Shown here in pieces: positions 19,276-28,436 of a stretch of DNA of 64,000 bases (the stretch's first letter is position 1; every line of letters begins with the position of its first letter). Origin of the DNA: Paludibacter sp. GTDB taxonomy: Bacteria > Bacteroidota > Bacteroidia > Bacteroidales > Paludibacteraceae. A program made the position numbers and the translations under genes. The stretch is taken from positions 46,290-110,289 of the forward strand of contig JAMPAY010000007.1 in assembly GCA_023666945.1 (NCBI GenBank), given 5' to 3'. Below the pieces are notes generated by a model. The model saw nothing but the letters and a program-made list of their open reading frames with translations. It searched no databases and was not told the DNA's origin.

Positions 19276-19680
19276 TCAGTCTTTTTTAGCGATACGGCGG
19301 AATAACCCTTTATGCTTTTTAGGTTCGGGTGTTTCTTCTACCTGTGGTGTAGTGTCTGTAGAAACACTTTCTTGTTCCTCTGGTACCCACGTTTGTCTTT
19401 CTTCAATAATACCCAATTGCTGCTGTACGTAATTGATTACGTCTTGTAATCCTTCGGTGAAATGCGCAAAGTCTTCTTTGTAGAGGAATACTTTATGCTT
19501 TTCAAAAATAGGCATTTCATCATCAGCCCCCGATTTTTTCTTGCTTTCGGTGATACACAAGTAGAGGTCTTCGTTACGTGCCTTTTTTACATCTAAATAA
19601 TAGATGCGTTTCCCCGCCTTTACGGAACGCGAATATACAATTTCCGGTTCCTTCTTTTCTTCAAATCTACGATTTTCCAT
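19276..19680 (-). CDS. PUR-alpha-like nucleic-acid-binding protein (DUF3276)
   Basis: The start at 19680 (MENRRFEEKKEPEIVYSRSV) is chosen because an upstream in-frame start lies before the transcription start predicted from the promoter at 19757-19787. The 134-residue protein has the single PUR repeat of the DUF3276 family (SVKAGKRIYYLDVKKARNEDLYLCITESKK, then IFEKHKVFLYKEDFAHFTEGL). An acidic, proline-rich tail ends in a basic patch (GLFRRIAKKD). Family members bind single-stranded DNA or RNA; the tail could tune binding. It faces the nusB operon across a 560-base gap. Confidence 0.88.
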   Translation of the reverse strand: MENRRFEEKKEPEIVYSRSVKAGKRIYYLDVKKARNEDLYLCITESKKKSGADDEMPIFEKHKVFLYKEDFAHFTEGLQDVINYVQQQLGIIEERQTWVPEEQESVSTDTTPQVEETPEPKKHKGLFRRIAKKD

Positions 19681-19756
19681 CTGTTTATATATTGTTAAAA
19701 AATAGGTCGTTGTGTAGTCAAACGCCCATTGTACAATTACTGTACAATTTTGCGTA

Positions 19757-19787
19757 CAAAAGTACAATAAGTTTTTAGTATCTGCAA
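19757..19787 (-). promoter_or_regulatory. Promoter of the PUR-alpha-like gene
   Basis: On the minus strand, TTG (19787-19785), 20 bases, TACTTTTG (19764-19757). The predicted leader is about 70 bases. Confidence 0.7.
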
Positions 19788-19982
19788 GTCTAAAATAAAA
19801 ATTCAGGGTAAACGTATCAAAAAAATAGGAAGTTTAACTGTTGGCTCTTAAGAGGTTCGGTCCTGTTGTATTTGTTTGCTGCTATTGTTCAAATAATAGT
19901 GCTTTCTCTAAATTGGTGACACTTTTCTTTTTGTACGATACCAATGTCTGTAATTTGAATTGCTATAGAAAGAGTGTTTTCT

Positions 19983-20010
19983 TACGACACCGTTACGACT
20001 CTTCAACGAC
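19983..20010 (+). promoter_or_regulatory. Triple 11-base-spaced ACGA site (site B)
   Basis: TACGAC at 19983, TACGAC at 19994 and AACGAC at 20005, exactly 11 bases apart. The site sits in the 380 bases between the two divergent promoters and is about 160 bases upstream of the nusB -33 element. I see nothing else definite between 19788 and 20168. Confidence 0.45.
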
Positions 20011-20168
20011 TCCTTGTGCTAATTTCATTATGTCAGATAATAATAGGTGTACTCCCTACTACGTTTAGCAGGAGTATGATGGGTACGAAAGTGTCGAAGT
20101 GTGCCTTTTACTGGTATGGGGGGGAGGAAACAAGGTTGGTATGAAGTGAAAAAATATACAGTAAACTC

Positions 20169-20199
20169 TTTGCGGAGTCGCTGAAAAGCATTACTTTTG
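20169..20199 (+). promoter_or_regulatory. Promoter of the nusB-yajC-rpoN operon
   Basis: TTTG (20169-20172), 19 bases, TACTTTTG (20192-20199): a full match to the phylum consensus, with a leader of about 37 bases to the nusB ATG at 20241. Confidence 0.8.
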
Positions 20200-20240
20200 C
20201 ACGATATTTGCATATAAGCGCAGTAATCTCTATCAAAGAT

Positions 20241-21194
20241 ATGATAAACAGAACATTAGTTCGTACGAAAGTGGTTCAAACCCTATTTGCATTCGGTAGT
20301 AATGAGGGTAAAACGCGTTTGACAGCCGAAAAAGAATTGTTGTCGGCTGTCTCTGATACGTATAGTTTGTATTTTCTTTTGTTGGATTTGGTAAACGAAA
20401 TAACATCGTTTGCCCAACAAAAAATTGATGAATTGCAGGAACGTGCAGTGGCTATGCATCAAGATTATGATGCAAATCTTCGTTTTGTGAACAACCGCTT
20501 TGCACGACAGTTGTTCGACAACCGTGTGCTGCGTAGTTATTTGGCAGACCAAAAACTCTGTTGGGATGCAGGGCACGAATATCTGGCGTTATTATACAAA
20601 CAGATTTGCGATACGGATTTCTTTAAAAGTTATATGGCAGCCGAAGAATCGTCTTACGAGGCGGACAAGGCTGTGTGGCGCAAGATTTTTGCGCATGTCT
20701 TGGGCGGAAATGAGCAATTGGAAGGCGCATTGGAAGAGTTGGAAATATCGCTTGACGGAAAAGGGTGGACTACGGATGCTGATATTGTCATCAGTTATGT
20801 GGTGAAAACGATTAAACGTTTCAAGGAGGAAAATGGAGCGGATCAACCTTTGTTGGAGATGTTCGACACCGAAGCCGAATTGAATTTCGGAAAGAAACTG
20901 CTGCGTACCGCTATCGATAATGCCGATCAATACGAAGATATGATATCCGAAAATCTGAAGAATTGGGAGGCGGAACGTGTGGCATATATGGATATGGTCA
21001 TACTCAAAGTGGCATTGGCAGAGATGCTCACATTCTCTGATATCGCATTGCAGGTTACTTTCAACGAATATATAGAGATAGCACGCGAATATTCTTCGGA
21101 GAGTAGTCCTCTCTTTGTGAATGGGGTGCTTGATGAAATTGCCCGCAAACTCAAGCAGGAAAACAAACTGCTCAAAGCGGTAACATTAAACTGA
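20241..21194 (+). CDS. nusB: Transcription antitermination factor NusB (long Bacteroidetes form)
   Basis: The ATG at 20241 gives the family start MINRTLVRTKVVQTLFAFG; a TTG at 20208 would be too close to the promoter. At 317 residues it is about twice the length of E. coli NusB, as is normal for this phylum. The first about 170 residues are an extra helical region, and the NusB/RsmB fold occupies the rest (WEAERVAYMDMVILKVALAEM, FNEYIEIAREYSSESSPLFVNGVLDEI). NusB with NusE binds boxA RNA and promotes rRNA antitermination. It is first in an operon that continues through yajC. Confidence 0.9.
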   Translation: MINRTLVRTKVVQTLFAFGSNEGKTRLTAEKELLSAVSDTYSLYFLLLDLVNEITSFAQQKIDELQERAVAMHQDYDANLRFVNNRFARQLFDNRVLRSYLADQKLCWDAGHEYLALLYKQICDTDFFKSYMAAEESSYEADKAVWRKIFAHVLGGNEQLEGALEELEISLDGKGWTTDADIVISYVVKTIKRFKEENGADQPLLEMFDTEAELNFGKKLLRTAIDNADQYEDMISENLKNWEAERVAYMDMVILKVALAEMLTFSDIALQVTFNEYIEIAREYSSESSPLFVNGVLDEIARKLKQENKLLKAVTLN

Positions 21195-21252
21195 AAGGGG
21201 GCGGAATAAGCCGCTTGCAATGATAATACTAACCCTAAAATAATACGGAATT

Positions 21253-21597
21253 ATGTTGAATTACATTCTTTTACAAGCCGAAAACAGTGCTACTGGAGGT
21301 ACAGTGGGCTCTATCGTTATGATTGTACTGATATTTGTAGTGTTCTATTTCTTTATGATTTGCCCTCAGCAAAAGAAGCAGAAAGAGTTGCAGAAACAAC
21401 GCGAAGCAATGAAGAAAGGCGATAAAGTAGTTACTGCCGGTGGTATATATGGTATAATTAAAGATGCAAATGCAACCACTTTCTTGGTGGAAGTCGCAAA
21501 AGATGTAACCATAAAGGTGGATAAGGCATCGGTTTATGCTTCTGCAGATGATGCTCAACAGGCTCCTAAAGAAGAGCCTAAGGCAGAGAAAAAATAA
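21253..21597 (+). CDS. yajC: Preprotein translocase subunit YajC
   Basis: This 114-residue protein has one transmembrane helix (residues about 15-36, VGSIVMIVLIFVVFYFFMI) followed by the family motif PQQKKQKELQ. A small beta domain follows (MKKGDKVVTAGGIYGIIKD, TIKVDKASVY), with a Lys/Glu/Ala tail. YajC joins SecDF in the holotranslocon of the inner membrane. The nusB-yajC-ybbR order is common in Bacteroidetes. Confidence 0.95.
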   Translation: MLNYILLQAENSATGGTVGSIVMIVLIFVVFYFFMICPQQKKQKELQKQREAMKKGDKVVTAGGIYGIIKDANATTFLVEVAKDVTIKVDKASVYASADDAQQAPKEEPKAEKK

Positions 21598-21623
21598 AGC
21601 GACCATTCTTCCGTAGTAGGTCT

Positions 21624-22601
21624 ATGGTTGCTTTCCGACAAATAGTGCATCGTATTGCAAAACGTGTCAGACTCTTCTTTTCTGAAAGGAGTTTGGGCAC
21701 GTTTTGCCTGTTTTTGTTGTTTGCTACTATTCTGTGGTTTGGACATGCACTTAATGCGGTGAGAGAGCGTACCATACATATTCCTGTCGAATATGTGGGA
21801 GTGGCTGACAATATAACTTTCGAAACACCGCTCCCCGAGGAGTTTCTTATTACGATACGCGATCAAGGTAAGCGTTTGCGTAATTATGGAAAAGGGGCGT
21901 TTTCGGCTGTTCAAATCGATTTATCTGCACTGACAAGTGCGGAGCAAAGTTCTGTAGTATTGTCGGCAGAGCAGATACGACCGAAATTGGCTGACCAACT
22001 GCAGGGAACTGCTAAGTTACAACGCATACGTCCGGAGCAAATATCGGTAGATTATCATCGTGAGGTATCGAAAACGATACCGGTATATTTTGCGGGGAGA
22101 GTGCTGCCTGCTCAACAATATCAACTGACAGAACGCCCACTGCTGATACCCAATAAAGTTACCGTTTATGGACCAACGGAATTATTGGATACGTTATCTG
22201 CCGTTTACACCGTTGCTGCCGAATACAGGGATGTAAAAGATAGTTTGCTGACCGATATTGCGCTGATAACTCCGCAGGGCGTACGTAGTACGGTCTCTAC
22301 GCTAAAACTCACGGCATGGGCAGAACAATATACCGAAAAGAAGTTTACGCTGTCTGTCACGCAGAAAGATGTACCACAGGAAGTTCGTTTGCGTACTTTC
22401 CCGTCAATGGTAGAGGTTACCGTAAGAGTGGGCATCTCTCATTTTGCCGATGTTACGGCAGCAGATGTCGAAGCCTATTGCCTGTTCCCTACGGAGGAAA
22501 CGAATAGGCTTCCCATAAAGACTACCTATACGACACCCTATATTACAAATATACGTTGCACCCCTTCGGAGGTGGAATATATAATAGAACAAGCCTTATG
22601 A
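21624..22601 (+). CDS. YbbR-like domain protein (CdaR-like)
   Basis: The protein has a basic N-terminus and one membrane helix (residues about 24-42, LGTFCLFLLFATILWFGHAL). Extracytoplasmic YbbR-type repeats follow: IHIPVEYVGVADN..., PVYFAGRVLPAQQYQL with VYGPTELLD, and FTLSVTQKDVP. In Firmicutes, YbbR/CdaR proteins modulate the diadenylate cyclase CdaA; no such cyclase is in the window, so the role here is uncertain. The stop overlaps the next start (ATGA at 22598-22601), suggesting translational coupling to the aminotransferase. A dephospho-CoA kinase gene, often next in relatives, is absent. Confidence 0.8.
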   Translation: MVAFRQIVHRIAKRVRLFFSERSLGTFCLFLLFATILWFGHALNAVRERTIHIPVEYVGVADNITFETPLPEEFLITIRDQGKRLRNYGKGAFSAVQIDLSALTSAEQSSVVLSAEQIRPKLADQLQGTAKLQRIRPEQISVDYHREVSKTIPVYFAGRVLPAQQYQLTERPLLIPNKVTVYGPTELLDTLSAVYTVAAEYRDVKDSLLTDIALITPQGVRSTVSTLKLTAWAEQYTEKKFTLSVTQKDVPQEVRLRTFPSMVEVTVRVGISHFADVTAADVEAYCLFPTEETNRLPIKTTYTTPYITNIRCTPSEVEYIIEQAL

Positions 22602-23728
22602 AAAAGATTCAGATGGTCGATTTGCAAACGCAATACCAAGCCATAAAACAAGAAGTTGATGCAGGAATAGAAGAGGTAATCACCACTTCGGCATTTATCA
22701 AAGGGAAGTCGGTTATACAGTTTCAAGAAAATCTTGCAACGTTCTTGGGAGTGAAACACGTTATTCCTGTAGGTAACGGAACGGATGCGCTGCAAATTGC
22801 TCTGATGGGGTTGGGGTTGGAGCCTGGCGATGAAGTGATTACGCCCACTTTTACGTTCATTGCAACGGCAGAGGTGGCTGCATTGCTGCACTTTACGCCC
22901 GTAGTGGTAGATGTGGAAGAAGATACTTTCAACATGTCACCCGAGGCTGTGCGAAAAGCGATAACGCCGCGAACCAAGGCGATAGTACCGGTACACTTGT
23001 TTGGACAATGTGCTAACATGGAAGAAATCATGCGAATAGCCGACGAATATAACTTGTATGTTGTGGAAGATGCTTGTCAGGCCATTAATGCCGATTATAT
23101 CTTTGCAGACGGAACACGCAAAAAAGCAGGATGTATAGGTAATGTGGGATGTACTTCATTTTTCCCCTCCAAGAATTTAGGGTGTTACGGCGATGGAGGT
23201 GCGGTCTTTACTAACGACGATGCACTGGCTGAACGTATGAGAGCCATTGCCAACCACGGCATGGTTGTACGCTATCATCACGACTTTATAGGGGTCAATT
23301 CTCGTTTGGATAGTATTCAGGCGGCTGTACTGAATGCCAAATTACCCCATTTGAAGGAATATACCAAACGCCGGCAGAATGCGGCTGCTTATTATGACAA
23401 AGGGTTTGCCGACAATCCGCATTTGCTTACTCCGGTTCGTATGGACTATTCTACGCATGTCTTTCATCAGTATACATTGCGCTTGAAGGATGTCAATCGG
23501 GATGCTTTACGCGAAGCATTGGCAGAACGCAACATTCCTGCAATGGTATATTATCCTGTACCTCTGCATTTGCAAAAAGCCTATCAAGATGCACGATATA
23601 AAGCGGGCGATTTCCCGGTTGCCGAACGCTTGGCAGCATGCGTATTAAGTTTGCCTATGCATACGGAATTGGATACGGAACAATTGGATTACATCATTAG
23701 TACAGTCAATCAATTAACCAACGAATAG
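22598..23728 (+). CDS. DegT/DnrJ/EryC1/StrS-family aminotransferase
   Basis: The start at 22598 gives MKKIQMVDLQTQYQAI, the usual family start, and overlaps the previous stop by ATGA. The 376-residue enzyme has the family motifs GNGTDALQIAL, PTFTFIATAEV, VPVHLFGQ, VVEDACQA and the PLP lysine in SFFPSKNLGCYGDGGA. A later HYxF-type strand reads VFHQYTLRL. These enzymes transfer an amino group to keto-sugar nucleotides for surface glycans; the closest match by eye is WbpE-like. No sugar-biosynthesis partners are next to it, which is odd for this family. Confidence 0.88.
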   Translation: MKKIQMVDLQTQYQAIKQEVDAGIEEVITTSAFIKGKSVIQFQENLATFLGVKHVIPVGNGTDALQIALMGLGLEPGDEVITPTFTFIATAEVAALLHFTPVVVDVEEDTFNMSPEAVRKAITPRTKAIVPVHLFGQCANMEEIMRIADEYNLYVVEDACQAINADYIFADGTRKKAGCIGNVGCTSFFPSKNLGCYGDGGAVFTNDDALAERMRAIANHGMVVRYHHDFIGVNSRLDSIQAAVLNAKLPHLKEYTKRRQNAAAYYDKGFADNPHLLTPVRMDYSTHVFHQYTLRLKDVNRDALREALAERNIPAMVYYPVPLHLQKAYQDARYKAGDFPVAERLAACVLSLPMHTELDTEQLDYIISTVNQLTNE

Positions 23729-23749
23729 AATATTCTTACACATCTATTT

Positions 23750-25216
23750 ATGCCAAACAAACCTTCGCTCATACAAGAAGCAGGACTGAAGCAAAAAACA
23801 GTGCTGACGCCCTTGCAAATTCAAGAAATCCGTATATTGGAATATCCTACGCTTGAATTGGAACAGCGTATAGAGAAGGAATTGGAGGAGAATCCGGGCT
23901 TGGAACGGGGAACTGATGAGTCTGAGGAACATAATGCGGACGATAATCTTGATGGGGAAGATACCGACCCACTCAAGAATGAGGATTTCGACTTGGATGA
24001 CTATATCTCGGACGATGATGTTCCGGATTATCGATTGCATACAACCAACACTTCTGCAGATGATAAACGTGAGGATATACCATTTGCTGTGGGACAAACC
24101 TTCCACGAATATCTGCTATCACAATTAGGTCTGCTGCCTATCAGCGGTGATATGCGCAAAGTGGCGCAGTATGTGATAGGCAATATCGACGAAAATGGTT
24201 ATTTGCGTCGCGATGCGGAATCTTTGGTCGACGATCTTGTCTTTCATGCCAATATCACGGTCTCTGATGATGAAATGCGGCATATTATTCGTTTGATACA
24301 AGAGACCTTCGAACCGGCTGGAGTTTGCGCACACAATTTACAGGAATGTTTGTTGATACAATTACGACGCAAGCAACCCTCTCTGGTGATAACGCTTGCT
24401 ATTAGTATATTGGAGAAACGTTATAAGGAGTTCACGGCACACCATTATAGCAAGATAATGGAGCGATTGGGCATAACGGAGGAGCAACTCCGTCAGGCAA
24501 TCACCGAAATCACACGTCTCACTCCCAAACCGGGAAATGCGTGGTCTAATGATATGTATACGGAAACAACGGTCATTCCCGATTTTATTGTAGAAACAGA
24601 GGGAGGGCAACCGTTGGTTTCGCTCAACAATGGCAATATACCCGAACTAAGGGTAAATAGTGAGTTCAATCGTATCTTACAAGACTATCAGAATCAAACG
24701 GAACATACACGCCAAGAGAAAGACACGGTTTCTTTTATCAAAGACCGAATCGATTCGGCAAGGTGGTTTATTGATGCTATACGTCAGCGTAATGAGACGT
24801 TGATACGTACTATGAGGGCTATAGTAAACGTACAACGAGATTTCTTTATCGAGGGAGATGAAACGTTGCTCAAACCTATGATTCTTAAAGATATTGCCGA
24901 TAAAACGGGATACGATATATCTACCATATCTCGTGTGTCCAATTCCAAATATGTGCAGACCGATTTTGGAGTATTCCCGCTAAAGTTCTTTTTCTCCGAA
25001 TCCATGACCAACAACGAGGGAGAAGAAGTGGCTACGCGTGCTATCAAAAATACATTGGTGGAAATGATAGCCAAAGAAGACAAACAAAAACCATTGAACG
25101 ATGACGAATTGGTAGCGGCATTGCAGCAGAAAGGATTTGTGTTGGCACGTAGAACTGTAGCAAAATACCGTAAACAATTGCACATTCCGGTGGCACGTTT
25201 GCGAAAGACGCTCTAA
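23750..25216 (+). CDS. rpoN: RNA polymerase sigma-54 factor
   Basis: A full 488-residue RpoN. The glutamine-rich activator-interacting region I is at the start (LKQKTVLTPLQIQEIRIL), followed by an acidic linker (about 50-90, DDNLDGEDTDPLKNEDFD) and the core-binding domain. The helix-turn-helix TGYDISTISRVSNSKYVQT is followed by FGVFPLKFFF, and the RpoN box is at the end (ARRTVAKYRKQL). It directs transcription from -24/-12 promoters with enhancer-binding ATPases, none of which is in the window. I saw no convincing -24/-12 site upstream of genes here. Confidence 0.95.
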   Translation: MPNKPSLIQEAGLKQKTVLTPLQIQEIRILEYPTLELEQRIEKELEENPGLERGTDESEEHNADDNLDGEDTDPLKNEDFDLDDYISDDDVPDYRLHTTNTSADDKREDIPFAVGQTFHEYLLSQLGLLPISGDMRKVAQYVIGNIDENGYLRRDAESLVDDLVFHANITVSDDEMRHIIRLIQETFEPAGVCAHNLQECLLIQLRRKQPSLVITLAISILEKRYKEFTAHHYSKIMERLGITEEQLRQAITEITRLTPKPGNAWSNDMYTETTVIPDFIVETEGGQPLVSLNNGNIPELRVNSEFNRILQDYQNQTEHTRQEKDTVSFIKDRIDSARWFIDAIRQRNETLIRTMRAIVNVQRDFFIEGDETLLKPMILKDIADKTGYDISTISRVSNSKYVQTDFGVFPLKFFFSESMTNNEGEEVATRAIKNTLVEMIAKEDKQKPLNDDELVAALQQKGFVLARRTVAKYRKQLHIPVARLRKTL

Positions 25217-25247
25217 ATAGATTGTGTAATAGTAACTCTCTGTATTT

Positions 25248-25859
25248 ATGCGAAAGATTGCGGAAATCTACTCTGTATTGTTTCACCCGCTTACAATGCC
25301 TACCTATGCTATGTTGTTGTTGCCGCTCGGGTGGAATGTATCAACACAGGGTATGCTTCTTTGGTGTAAGTCGGTGGTAATGCTTACTTTTTTATTGACG
25401 TGCTGGATTCCGCTTTCTATATTGTTGCTGTTGCTTAAAACAGGTGTCTTAACCGATATCTATATGCGCGACCGAAAGAGTCGCACCATTCCATACATCT
25501 GCAGTTTGGTCGCTGCATTGTCGTGGTATTGGTGTCTTTATCATGTTTTCGAAATGCCCGCTGCTGTTCTATGTTGTGCATTGTCTGCAACGGCAGTGTT
25601 GTTATGTCTTATGCTCATCAACTATTGGTGGAAAATCAGTGCGCACTTGGCTTTTATCGGGGCTTTGTTAGGGAGTATTATAGGCTATTGCCGTTATTTG
25701 AGTATTATGCCGTGGTGGTTGTGGGGGGTATGCTTGTTCCTTGCTTTACTGATGATGTATGCACGTATCTTCTTGAACGAACATACACCTGCACAAACAA
25801 TGAGCGGATTCTTATTAGGCATAACACTTACTTTTTTCCCCATAACGTTCCTTTTCTAA
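25248..25859 (+). CDS. Polytopic membrane protein, PAP2-like remnant
   Basis: The 203-residue protein has about six hydrophobic helices and almost no soluble part. Three short motifs are reminiscent of PAP2 lipid phosphatases: DRKSRTIPY (for K..R.P), KISAHLAFIG (for PSGH) and RIFLNEHTPAQTMSGFLLG (for SR....H....G). All are imperfect, so catalytic activity is doubtful. It follows rpoN by 31 bases, as in related genomes as I recall, and converges on dapA with a 36-base gap and no visible terminator. Confidence 0.6.
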   Translation: MRKIAEIYSVLFHPLTMPTYAMLLLPLGWNVSTQGMLLWCKSVVMLTFLLTCWIPLSILLLLLKTGVLTDIYMRDRKSRTIPYICSLVAALSWYWCLYHVFEMPAAVLCCALSATAVLLCLMLINYWWKISAHLAFIGALLGSIIGYCRYLSIMPWWLWGVCLFLALLMMYARIFLNEHTPAQTMSGFLLGITLTFFPITFLF

Positions 25860-25895
25860 TGGGGTGGCATCAACGGCTCGCTCTCCGTAGTAGTC

Positions 25896-26771
25896 CTATT
25901 GTGCTTTCAAGTTCTCCAACTCTTGTGCAATGGCTTGTTGTATGTTGGCTGAATTGCTTACTAAGGGAAGCCGCAGACAGTTATGTATATAGCCCTGCTG
26001 GGATAATACTGTTTTTATACCCGAAGGATTGCCTTCGACAAAGAGCAGATGTACCAATTCTGCATAGGTGGTTTGCAGTTGGGATGCTTGACGGTGTGTA
26101 TTGTGTACAATCTCATGAAACACTTTGGGAAAGGCATTCGAGGCTACCGAAATCAGTCCGTCAGCTCCTGATTGCATCAGTTCGGCAGCGATACCGTCAT
26201 CACCGGAAATAATGAGAAATTTGTGGTGCGCTAAGTCAATGAGTCGCTTTATTTGCTCCACATTGCCGGATGCCTCTTTGATGCCGATAATTTTTGTCGG
26301 ACAAGCTTCGTAAATACGCAATACGGTTTCGGGTAATAGATTTACTCCTGTCCGACTGGGTACGTTGTAGAGAATTATCGGAATGGGGGAAGCATCCGCT
26401 ATAGCGCGAAAATGCTGAAACAATCCTTCTTGCGAAGGTTTATTATAATAGGGACATACGCTTAATATGGCACTGAATGCCGTGAGGTCAGTATTGCGGA
26501 TCTCATCAATAACGGCGTGTGTATTATTACCTCCTATACCTAAAACGAGAGGTAAACGATGGCGTGTATGTTCTATTATACACTGCCGAACGGCTTGTTT
26601 CTCTGATGCAGTAAGAGTGGCGGTTTCGGCAGTGGTACCCAATACTACTAAATAATCAGCTCCTTCACTTATCTGCTTATCCGACAAATTACCTAAGGCG
26701 TCAAAATCAACTTCCCCATTAGGTAAAAAGGGAGTAATAAGAGCCGTTCCTAAACCTTTTAATGATGTCAT
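25896..26771 (-). CDS. dapA: 4-hydroxy-tetrahydrodipicolinate synthase
   Basis: This 291-residue enzyme condenses pyruvate with aspartate semialdehyde in the diaminopimelate/lysine pathway. It has GLGTALITPF at the start and LVVLGTTAETATL with the substrate Thr-Thr. LYNVPSRTGVNL carries the catalytic Tyr and Arg, and IIGIKEASGN carries the Schiff-base lysine. The C-terminal helices include GNPSGIKTVLSQQG. Length and motifs are normal. It is transcribed alone on the minus strand behind a promoter merged with a hairpin at 26860-26900. Confidence 0.95.
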   Translation of the reverse strand: MTSLKGLGTALITPFLPNGEVDFDALGNLSDKQISEGADYLVVLGTTAETATLTASEKQAVRQCIIEHTRHRLPLVLGIGGNNTHAVIDEIRNTDLTAFSAILSVCPYYNKPSQEGLFQHFRAIADASPIPIILYNVPSRTGVNLLPETVLRIYEACPTKIIGIKEASGNVEQIKRLIDLAHHKFLIISGDDGIAAELMQSGADGLISVASNAFPKVFHEIVHNTHRQASQLQTTYAELVHLLFVEGNPSGIKTVLSQQGYIHNCLRLPLVSNSANIQQAIAQELENLKAQ

Positions 26772-26859
26772 GGCAATGTAGTGTTATAGTCGTTGTATCG
26801 AATCGCAATGGAGTAGGGCATACATCGATATGAAGATGTCAATCCACCCCAATCGATTG

Positions 26860-26900
26860 CAAAGATAACCATTTTCGTGAGGTTACGAAAATGGTTATCT
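26860..26900 (-). promoter_or_regulatory. dapA promoter fused to a 16-base inverted repeat
   Basis: A perfect 16-base inverted repeat (26863-26878 with 26885-26900, 6-base loop) lies between the pectate lyase and dapA, both on the minus strand. Read on that strand its distal arm ends GGTTATCT and runs into TTTG, forming TATCTTTG (26867-26860). TTTC (26890-26887) at 19 bases is a near-match -33. The element can both end the pectate lyase transcript and start dapA. Confidence 0.6.
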
Positions 26901-26941
26901 GAAAATCGGAGAATTAAAAATTTATATTTAGATCATTGTAC

Positions 26942-28357
26942 TCAATACAGATGTTCTACAAGGCTGTTGAGGTACACCTCTATATTGGTGTATTCTTTCG
27001 AAAGTGTATACTGATTGGCATCGGTATAGAGCAACGGATTCAATCCGTGTTCGGTTTCCCATTCATCGGGAATGCCATCGTTATCAGTGTCTTGCAGTTT
27101 GCTTCCTGCTTTATATTCGGGCCATCCACCTACATCGTTTTGGGTGTCTATCAGTCCGTTGCTGCTGCCGTTCGAACCTTTGTAGGTATAAGTCCCGTTT
27201 TCCACTTCCGATACAATACGCGTGTCTACTCTGTCGCGTACCAACGATGCACCTGCTTTGGCAAGTACGGTTTTATAAGCGTCTTGTGCCGATTGTGTGT
27301 CAATCGCAGGCATGTCAAAATGTACATCCGAACGGCAGAGGTTTATCTTTGCACTCTCTCCTGTATCCATTTCCACACCTTGCCAATTGTCGGCACTTAC
27401 TTCTGTCGAACCGTACACATAGTTACCTGTAATATAGAATTTACCGGGAACCACAGTGCCGAGTTCTTGACAAAAATTACAACGAGTTGTCGGATTCAGT
27501 ACGCGCGTCTTATGGCTGCTTGCCGGACCGGGTTTGTAATAGTTGTTCACCATATTTATTTTGCGGGATTCACCTACACCTTCTCCGCCATAAGCATTGT
27601 TCCCTCCCCAATTGTAGATGATGTTGTTCACATAGTCAATTGGGCCGTGGCATTTGTTATCTACATATTCGTGGTCGAAGCGGGGATTACGGCTATCGTG
27701 GTGAGCCAATAGATTATGGTGGAAAGAAGCATTCTTTCCTCCCCAAATACCGCCATATCCGTGTCTTCCTTTGCCGTGTACAGAGTTTCGCAGGCTTTCG
27801 GTAATGAAACAGTATTGCAGGGTGAAATTTGTATTCCCATAGCATGATACACATTCATCGGTCGACCATGAGAACGAACAATGGTCTATCACTATATTGT
27901 TTCTGCCTATGCAGGTAAGTGCATCGCCTTCTACTCCGTTTTCGTCACCCATACGAAATCTAACGAAACGTATAATTACGTTGGAGGTTTTTATCGTTAC
28001 AGGATAACCTGCAATACATATTCCGTCACCTGGTGCCGATTGACCGGCAATAGTAACCGAACCTTCCTCTATATCCAATTGACGTTGTAAGTTGATCGTA
28101 CCTGCCACATCAAATACGACAATCTTTGCTCCGGGCACTTTCAGTATATGTCTTAGCGAACCGGCATCATTTACGTCATCGCTTAATGAGGTTACATGAT
28201 ATACCATTCCTCCGCGCCCTCCGGTGCTGTATTGCCCGCCACCTTGGGCTTGCGGAAAAGCAGGAGTAGAAGTCTGTTGAGGATTCTCTGTCGAATCGCT
28301 TGTCGAAGAACAGGCTACCAATGTGAAAGCCAGAAATATACCGATAAAATGTTTCAT
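26942..28357 (-). CDS. Pectate lyase family 1 surface lipoprotein
   Basis: The 471-residue protein has a lipoprotein signal (LAFTLVAC, acylated Cys16) and a Ser/Thr/Gln-rich linker. A right-handed beta-helix follows, running from GGRGGMVYHVTSLSDD to about residue 330. Recognisable lyase segments are VIIRFVRFRMGDE, VIDHCSFSWSTDECVS and FHHNLLAHHDSRNPRFD; the RNPR arginine fits the catalytic base of family PL1. Near the C-terminus, DTDNDGIPDEWETEHGLNP is a calcium-binding thrombospondin-3-like motif. It cleaves polygalacturonate by beta-elimination at the cell surface. It is 79 bases downstream of susD, so part of the same pectin locus. Confidence 0.9.
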   Translation of the reverse strand: MKHFIGIFLAFTLVACSSTSDSTENPQQTSTPAFPQAQGGGQYSTGGRGGMVYHVTSLSDDVNDAGSLRHILKVPGAKIVVFDVAGTINLQRQLDIEEGSVTIAGQSAPGDGICIAGYPVTIKTSNVIIRFVRFRMGDENGVEGDALTCIGRNNIVIDHCSFSWSTDECVSCYGNTNFTLQYCFITESLRNSVHGKGRHGYGGIWGGKNASFHHNLLAHHDSRNPRFDHEYVDNKCHGPIDYVNNIIYNWGGNNAYGGEGVGESRKINMVNNYYKPGPASSHKTRVLNPTTRCNFCQELGTVVPGKFYITGNYVYGSTEVSADNWQGVEMDTGESAKINLCRSDVHFDMPAIDTQSAQDAYKTVLAKAGASLVRDRVDTRIVSEVENGTYTYKGSNGSSNGLIDTQNDVGGWPEYKAGSKLQDTDNDGIPDEWETEHGLNPLLYTDANQYTLSKEYTNIEVYLNSLVEHLY

Positions 28358-28436
28358 AATCTCTATCTATTAGTGGCGAAGAGCCCACCGCACAATTAAG
28401 TTCGGCAGGCTCTCTGCAATGTGTTATACCATTCTC